Assembly: GCA_002964805.2 (NCBI GenBank)
Contig: PUDQ02000066.1
Location: 248,001-312,000, forward strand
DNA length: 64,000 bases
Source of the DNA: Trametes villosa
Taxonomy: Eukaryota; Basidiomycota; Agaricomycetes; Polyporales; Polyporaceae
Reading direction: 5' to 3'
The notes under the pieces were generated by a model. That model saw only the letters and a program-made list of their open reading frames with translations. It did no database searches and was not told the origin of the DNA. Below, piece after piece: positions 58,413-64,000 of this stretch. How positions within the stretch are numbered: position 1 is the stretch's first letter; the number at the start of each line of letters is the position of its first letter. A program made the translations under genes and the position numbers.

Positions 58413-59796
58413 ATGGCACCGTTAATCCCGGGGTCGGGGACTACACCGACTGACGGACTTAGCTTGGAATCGACAGTGCGTCTCTCATCAGGTGTGTCCG
58501 CTGCGGTCGCAACCTGTGCGTTAGCGGTGCGCTCACCCAGGTAAATACGCAATTGACAGGCTATGATATGCCCCGCCTTGGTTTCGGGGTGTATCAGAAT
58601 TACACCACCCACAAGTCCGTTCTCGAAGCATTTGCAGCAGGCTACAGGTACCGGGGTCGTGCCATTCGATATGCCCTCATCGTCTGATCGAGATATCGGC
58701 TGGACTTCCAGACATATCGACTCTGCACAGGCGTATAGGAACGAGGCACACGTGGGCTCAGCCGTGCGCGCCAGCGGCCTGCGAAGAGAAGACGTGTTCA
58801 TCAGTAGGCGTTTCTCGCCACCGTAGCGGGACGCCGAGCCTGAGCGGGCGCACTGATGCGCCGTGCAGCGACGAAGTGTATCAGCAAGACACATGGCTAC
58901 GAGAGCACACTGCGCGCCGTGGATATTTCACTGGAGCGGTTCGGCGTGGGTACGTGTCTCCGGTCGTGCATCGGGCCCGAGGCTGCCTCGTGCTCACCGC
59001 AGCCTGCAGATTATGTGGACCTATACCTCATCCACGACCCGTTCAAAGGGAAGGAGCTGCGTCTGCAGACCTACCGGGCTCTGTTGAAAGCCCAGAAAGC
59101 GGGAAAGATCCGCACCGTTGGCGTGTCCAATTTGTGAGCGCCCCGCTGGCGGATCGCCCCATCCGCACAAGTGCTCATACGACCCCCCGCGCCGCTGAAG
59201 CGGTGTCAGGCACCTCGAGGAAATCCGCAGCGCAGGCCTGCCCATGCCATCTGTGAACCAAATCGAGGTGGGTGCCATAAGTTCCTCTCGCGCAGTCAGC
59301 GGCCTGACAGGCTTCATTGAATTGTGTGCGGTGCAAGTTGCATCCGTTCTGTCAGCAGACGCCGATTGTGACGTACTGCCGCGAACATGGCATAGTCGTC
59401 CAGGCATACTCACCGCTCGTTCGCGGACAAATGGATCATCCCGTCTTCGCGCAGCTGGCGGCAAAGGTACGTGCGCGTGGCGACGGCATGTCGATCCATC
59501 CGGAGTAAAACGTCCCACAGCACGACCGCGATCCCGCGCAAGTTTTACTGCGTTGGTCACTGCAGAAAGGGTGAGACGCAAAGATTGCCCTAGAAACCTC
59601 TCGTACGAAAAACTCACTTTGACGGCCGCCGATTCCCAGCTTCGTGCCACTGCCCAAGTCGGCGACAGCTGCCCGCATACGTTCGAACACAGAACTCTTC
59701 GACTTCGCGCTTGACGCTGAAGAGATGGCGCTCCTCGACGCGCTTGACAGGGGAAAGGAGGGGGCCGTGACTTGGAATCCCGTGGATGCAGACTAG
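58413..59796 (+). CDS. Aldo-keto reductase
   Basis: NADPH-dependent reductase of carbonyl compounds. The raw DNA looks broken by stops but splices into an intact gene with about eight exons. Start 58413 (MAPLIPGSGTTPTDGLSLES), then YDMPRLGFGVYQNYTTHKSV and HIDSAQAYRNEAHVGSAVRA with catalytic Asp and Tyr. The next exon gives FITTKCISKTHGY (catalytic Lys), then DYVDLYLIHDPFKGKE (catalytic His) and KIRTVGVSNFGVRHLEEIRS. The last exons have MPSVNQIE, LHPFCQQTPIVTYCREHGIV, VQAYSPLVRGQ and PLPKSATAARI, and end VTWNPVDAD and TAG (59794-59796). The intron in VSN|FGV ends AAG rather than CAG. Length about 285 residues, normal. Substrate unknown. Confidence 0.82.
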
Positions 59797-60228
59797 CACA
59801 ACCGCGGATCGACAGATACCAGATACACGGCCCTAGATCGTCAATGTCGTCGTAGTCAAAATCATTGTGGGGGTCATAGCAGTGCTTCTCTCGTGGAGAG
59901 TCTGCAGAACCCCAGACTGCTGGACGGGGCTGTGACCAAATGGGGTTCAGGGCGTGAATGACAGGGCGCTGTCAAAAGCAGAGCGAGGTAGCCACCGCAT
60001 CAGCCGCGCAAAGCACCCAGGGCGCCTCGACCCCCGAGTTCTTCGGGGGGACTTTGTAACCGTCGCAGCGGTTAGTATTTGCTTGACTGCGCCCAAGAGA
60101 ACGCTGTCAGACTCGCGGCGGTGCTGATTTTTCGAGCACGGCGGTTTCAGTCCGCAACTAGTCCTGGAACTGAACAAGAGGGATATCGATAGCGGTATCA
60201 ATAGCGCAAAGGCACAGCATCAGGAAGG
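59797..60228. other. Intergenic between convergent genes
   Basis: Holds the 3' ends of the reductase and deubiquitinase genes; nothing else seen. Confidence 0.45.
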
Positions 60229-61420
60229 TCAATCCTCGTCCATGAGGGACTCGCCCTTCTTTTTCCTCTCTATTCGCTCCTGGAGCGCCTTCTTCGCGCC
60301 CTCCTTCGCGCCTTCCAGTCGACCGGCCTTGGCCATGTTCAGAAGAAGCGCGTGGATGAAGCCGAGGTAGTTGTGTCGACGGAGACTGTTCTCGAACTGC
60401 GCCCGTCCGCGTCAGCAACTAGTCGACTCGGAGGGTGCGCCGAGCGGTACGCGTAAGACTCACCGCCCATCGCTCGCGTTTCGAGTTCTCGTTTGCAAGC
60501 TTGACGACCAACTCCGCCGCCTCCGACTGGCGCCCGGCAGTCTGCAATTGAGCCAGCTGCTCCTGCAGACGCGGCACAGGGTCATCGCGGACCGCGAGCA
60601 GACTGAACTCGAGCTAAGCGGGTGTGAGAATGTGATGTTCCCGGAGTGCGGATACTCCACTCACAGCGCCCGCAGGATACGTCGCTATCCGAGCTTGGAT
60701 GACATCCCTGCCACATCGAGTTAGTTTTTCCTGTGGCCGTAGATATTTTCTCCAAGTACCTAGCCTTAGCGACCCATCCTTCTCCGCTCTCGGAATAAGG
60801 ACCGTGGTTAACGGGGGCCTGCTTTAAGCCGTCCAGCTCGTAAACGGAGCCTGCGTACGGCTGATACACGATGAAGTGGTACGCGTCCTCGGCGGTCTTC
60901 GGCAGGTCTAAACCTTCGAGCGAGATAGCGGAGGGCGGGGAAAGCGCGTTATGCGCCTCACGCAGCCAGTCCGAGCTCGTGATGGCCATGCCGCTGGTTT
61001 GCGGGTCCATCCCGGCAGTAAAGCTGAGAAGCTCGGCAAGCTGCGGTCCCATCTTCAATCCAGGAATGTTTCCGATGGCGTTCATGACAGCAAGGGTCGC
61101 GCATGCGTTGTTGACGACCTGATGGGCGAAGAAGCCTGGGAAGTCGGGGTCGTATCGGCCCCCACTTGACGGCTCGCTCGAATCGCCACCAACCCATTTG
61201 AACAGGAAGATTAGCGCGTGGAGAGGCTGAAGCTCGGCGAGAGACTCCGAGTCCAGAGAGTAGAGGTCATCAACGATGAGTGGTACGCCCAAGGTCTTCA
61301 GCAATTCCCTGCGTGATGTCAGTCCGGTGAAACGCATCCGGATCATGGAGCTCATGCGTACGTGAAGACTCCGGGGTCGGATTCAGTGAGCTGCCAGCCG
61401 CTGGAGTCGTCGTCGGCCAT
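60229..61420 (-). CDS. Ubiquitin C-terminal hydrolase, UCH37/UCHL5 type
   Basis: Deubiquitinating cysteine protease that works with the proteasome. Start 61420: MADDDSSGWQLTESDPGVFT, splicing to ELLKTLGVPLIVDDLYSL. The core has FAHQVVNNACATLAVMNAIG (catalytic Gln and Cys), EDAYHFIVYQPYAGSVYELD (catalytic His and Asp) and LDGLKQAPVNHGPY. The C-terminal domain of this subtype follows: IQARIATYPAGALEFSLLAV, a helix LQEQLAQLQTAGRQSEAAEL, then RRHNYLGFIHALLLNMAKAG. The end is Lys-rich (LQERIERKKKGESLMDED), like the KEKE region. About five exons, all in frame. It is divergent from the MED31 gene across 226 bases. Confidence 0.9.
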
Positions 61421-61646
61421 TTCGCTGTCTGAACCTCGAGAGAATAACGAGAGACTGTGGTGGCGGGAGACAAAAAGCAACGAGCTCGGCGCGAGCCCGG
61501 GTGCCACGGTCTGACGCGTCGCGCCGGTCACGTGACGCCTCCACACAATTTCGACGTCCGAATCGGGACTGTTGTTTGGCAACAGCCTCCGATCCAAACA
61601 ACCTCTTCGCGCAAGCCACCATCATCCCCGCCGCACGTGGCTCACC
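61421..61646. promoter_or_regulatory. Divergent promoter between UCH37-type and MED31 genes
   Basis: Only 226 bases separate the two start codons, so a shared bidirectional promoter is likely. No TATA box seen, as usual for housekeeping genes. Confidence 0.6.
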
Positions 61647-62027
61647 ATGTCCCAGCCCGAGCCCAACGCTGACCTTCGCAGCGCCAACCGGGCGCGGTTC
61701 GAGCTTGAACTCGAGTTTGTGCAATCTCTAGCGAATCCGTTCTATCTCCATTCGCTAGCCCAGCAAGGCATCCTGAACCAGCCGACATTCGTGAACTTCC
61801 TCAAGTACCTCATGTACTGGAAGGAGAAAGACTATGCCCGGTTTATACTGTCCGTATCATGGCTATCAAGACATGGCAATGGAGCTGAACACCCGCTTCG
61901 CAGTTATCCACACGCACTGCACCACCTGGAGCTTTTACAACACGCGCAGTTCAGGACAGAAATTGGGAAAGACGAGTGGAGAGAGTACTTGAACCAGAAA
62001 CAGTTTGACCACTGGAGAACATGGTGA
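61647..62027 (+). CDS. MED31: Mediator complex subunit 31
   Basis: Subunit of the Mediator middle module, linking transcription factors to RNA polymerase II (also called Soh1). The start at 61647 gives MSQPEPNADLRSANRARFEL, then ELEFVQSLANPFYLHSLAQQ, the family's core (LANPxYLxxLAQxG), and FVNFLKYLMYWKEKDYARFI. The intron GTCCGT...CGCAG joins this to LYPHALHHLELLQHAQFR, giving the motif RFIxYPxxLxxLELLQ. It ends QKQFDHWRTW. About 104 residues, the usual size. Nuclear. Confidence 0.9.
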   Translation: MSQPEPNADLRSANRARFELELEFVQSLANPFYLHSLAQQGILNQPTFVNFLKYLMYWKEKDYARFILSVSWLSRHGNGAEHPLRSYPHALHHLELLQHAQFRTEIGKDEWREYLNQKQFDHWRTW

Positions 62028-62748
62028 AGCGCACAAACCCCTGCAATCACTCCCTCCTTGCTCACCCCCTTGTCCAGGCGCGACCCCAGTCGAATACAGA
62101 CGGCGAACGCAGCTCTCCCGGAGTCTCAGCCGCAGTCTGCTGTTTCAGAGACACATAACGTACCTATGACGAACGGCTCCTGAGTCTTTCGCACCCCAGA
62201 CCCTTGCACTATCATAATGACGCTGTAACGTGCTCTCGGAGCCGCTCGTGCGGCCGGTCGAGGCTTCGCAAGGTTGTCTTTCAAGTGCCGCCTGTAGTAT
62301 TTGCCCTTCCCCTAAACTTACCAACCATGTATGCATGTCCGCTCGCCTTCAAGACTCTCTAATTTCTCCCGGCTCCTCGACGAGATTGAGCGTTCCGCGA
62401 CCCAACTCTTCCACCACCCCCTTTTTGAGATGGGTCAGAATTGTCCCACCGGAACGTCGAACGTCCGATGCGTTTAGCTCCCAGACACAATCTGCCACCG
62501 TCTGTTCTGTTCTGTGGAACCCTTCGATGACTGCTGAGGGCCGTCTGGAAGCCTATCGCAGTTACGATACCACACTTGACCGCCCGGTGGAAGGGCTCGC
62601 CCTCTTTACTCATCAGCGCGCTGGGCGGAGTTGCACACGTACACCAGGGTCCAGTCAGGTGAGCACAGGCGAGACGCTCTCCAACTACTCGAACCAGGTG
62701 ATAAATTATCTACAAGTCCCCATGTACCCCATGTACAACCAAACACGG
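62028..62748. other. Intergenic between convergent genes
   Basis: No gene supported; a 174-codon open frame at 62230-62754 has no family motif. Holds the 3' ends of the MED31 and transporter genes. Confidence 0.45.
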
Positions 62749-64000
62749 CTATGAATGCCCACGCCCCTCCTCTTCCCAGATTTGATGTAAAGGCTCAGTC
62801 CCATCCTCGGTGTACGGTGGCGGTAGTGAGTCCGTTCGTCCGACCTTCGGAGGCGGCTCTGCTGCTTCGTCATCCTCATCGTCGTCCACCGTGAATAGAA
62901 GCTGTCCTTCCGCAAGACGCTCGTCGGTGTGCTACGAATGACTGGTCAGAGCCGCATTAGCAGGGGTGCCGGCTGCGCCACTCACATGCCGACGCTCGGG
63001 CTCTTCCTCGTCATCCAGTGGTTCGTCGACGTCCTCCGTCAGCCGCTGCGTCTCGCCCGCGTAGCCCGCTTCGAGAGCAATCTCCCCGCCTGCGACCGCC
63101 TCCTCTGGAAGGGGGTTCCCGTGGGGATCGAGCGCGACGTCTTTGTGTATCGAGCGCTCGTATTTGTGCCAGGTGAACAGGCCAATACCTATAACGAGCA
63201 CGACAGCCATGAGGACGGCTCAATCGAGGAGAGAGGGCGCTCCGTCTTACCGCACGCTGTAATGGCAACGCCGGTGATGTTCAGGGGCGTCAACTCGTCG
63301 CCGAACAGCCACGCTGCGCAGATGATGGTGGTGACCTCTTTCGCAATGCCAGCGATAGACATCGGTACGACGCCGGCGCGCTGGATGATGCTGTCACAAG
63401 AACGTGTTATCGGACGCCTCGCAGCCCACGCGACGGCGCTGACGTACTAGAATTCGCTGAGCACCATGCAGAACGCCAGGACGCCGGGGCTGAACAGGAA
63501 GAACAGCGTCTTCAACGTCTGCTCGGGCGTGTCGAAGAAGCGGCTGGCGAAGACTTTGCCCCAGCCGTCGACGAAGAAGGACGTAATGCCGAGCGTCGTC
63601 CCCATGATTGGCGCGAGCCAGAAGAGAGTAGCGGCTGGATTGCTCATGCCGAGGTCTTTGGTTTTCAAGAGCAGCTGGGTGAGGCTCCACCGAAGACCGC
63701 CGAGAGCGCTCGCGCTAGTGACGAGCAGGAATCCAGAGAGCACGAAATGGGTCTCGGTTGCGACCATTAGGAGGACGCCGACACAGATGAGGATGATAAC
63801 GCCAACTAGGCGGAATGAGAAGGTCTCCAGCCGGAGGAGGAAGGCGAATAGTAGCACGAAGACAAGTGAAGACGACTTGCACATCGCTGCAAGAGATCGT
63901 TAGGTGTACACCTAAGGGATGTGCAGCAGCCGACTTACTGTAGAATGATAGTGTGATTAGTTTGAGGGATAAATTAGACAGGCCAATGTCCAGGCCAGTG
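62749..64000 (-). CDS. Nucleotide-sugar/triose-phosphate-type transporter (SLC35C2/Ymd8-like), 5' end outside window
   Basis: Membrane transporter of the Golgi/ER with the TPT fold. From the window end it reads IGLSNLSLKLITLSFY, MCKSSSLVFVLLFAFLLRLE, then FRLVGVIILICVGVLLMVAT and ASALGGLRWSLTQLLL, motifs typical of this subgroup. Next are LFWLAPIMGTTLGITSFFVD, LFFLFSPGVLAFCMVLSEF, and IIQRAGVVPMSIAGIAKEV, TTIICAAWLFGDELTPLNIT and GVAITACG, then IGLFTWHKYERS. The C-terminus is a long acidic cytoplasmic tail (LDDEEEPERRH, FTVDDDEDDEAAEPP) ending WEEEGRGHS at 62749. The substrate cannot be read from sequence. The N-terminal helices lie beyond base 64000. Confidence 0.82.

Noticed and set aside
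58560..59140. Apparent aldo-keto reductase pseudogene with stops
   Set aside because: The stops fall in introns; GT...AG splicing gives an intact reductase with all four catalytic residues.
62230..62754. 174-codon plus-strand open frame
   Set aside because: Partly overlaps the transporter's 3' end on the other strand and has no recognisable feature.

Overview
This window comes from a filamentous basidiomycete, an agaricomycete and probably a polypore. Nearly every gene is broken by short introns (about 50-70 bases, GT...AG), coding exons are GC-rich, and the families are typical of that group: F-box-like/leucine-rich proteins, a DUF6535 membrane protein, sedolisin (S53) and pepsin-like (A1) secreted proteases, an aldo-keto reductase and a UDP-glycosyltransferase. 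No rRNA, tRNA, CRISPR array or intact transposon was found. Exon structures were worked out by eye from splice motifs and reading-frame continuity.

Left end (1-11 kb): an inverted, three-copy family module. Each unit is an F-box gene, with its own related promoter, followed by an unrecognised membrane-protein gene ('gene A'). Unit 1 lies on the minus strand (1-2.96 kb) and unit 3 on the plus strand (7.69-11.02 kb). Unit 2 (4.44-6.33 kb, plus) keeps only the F-box gene and a decayed trace of the gene A promoter. A small mitochondrial-type membrane protein gene sits between the arms. Gene A of unit 3 carries an in-frame TAG followed by about 112 further open codons.

Middle (11-39 kb): secretome and surface genes. 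There are two sedolisins (11.5-13.6 and 35.5-37.5 kb), a tandem array of three GPI-type aspartic proteases (27.9-34.8 kb) plus a C-terminal relic (24.3 kb), an eight-cysteine small secreted protein (23.4 kb), a UDP-glycosyltransferase (25.6-27.7 kb), a large acidic putative zinc-finger protein (15.9-18.7 kb) and a second mitochondrial-type small protein (19.0-19.9 kb). A fourth aspartic protease lies at 51.7-53.5 kb in opposite orientation and shares promoter sequence with the array copy at 27.9 kb.

Right half (39-64 kb): mostly housekeeping and membrane genes. These are a small glycine-rich membrane protein whose first exon seems to be the start codon alone, a DUF6535 protein, another F-box protein, a soluble fumarate reductase fused to cytochrome b5, a nicotinamide riboside kinase with a 12-base microexon, a candidate XRCC4/XLF/PAXX-like end-joining protein, an amino acid permease, an aldo-keto reductase, a UCH37-type deubiquitinase divergent from Mediator subunit 31, and a nucleotide-sugar-type transporter running off the window.
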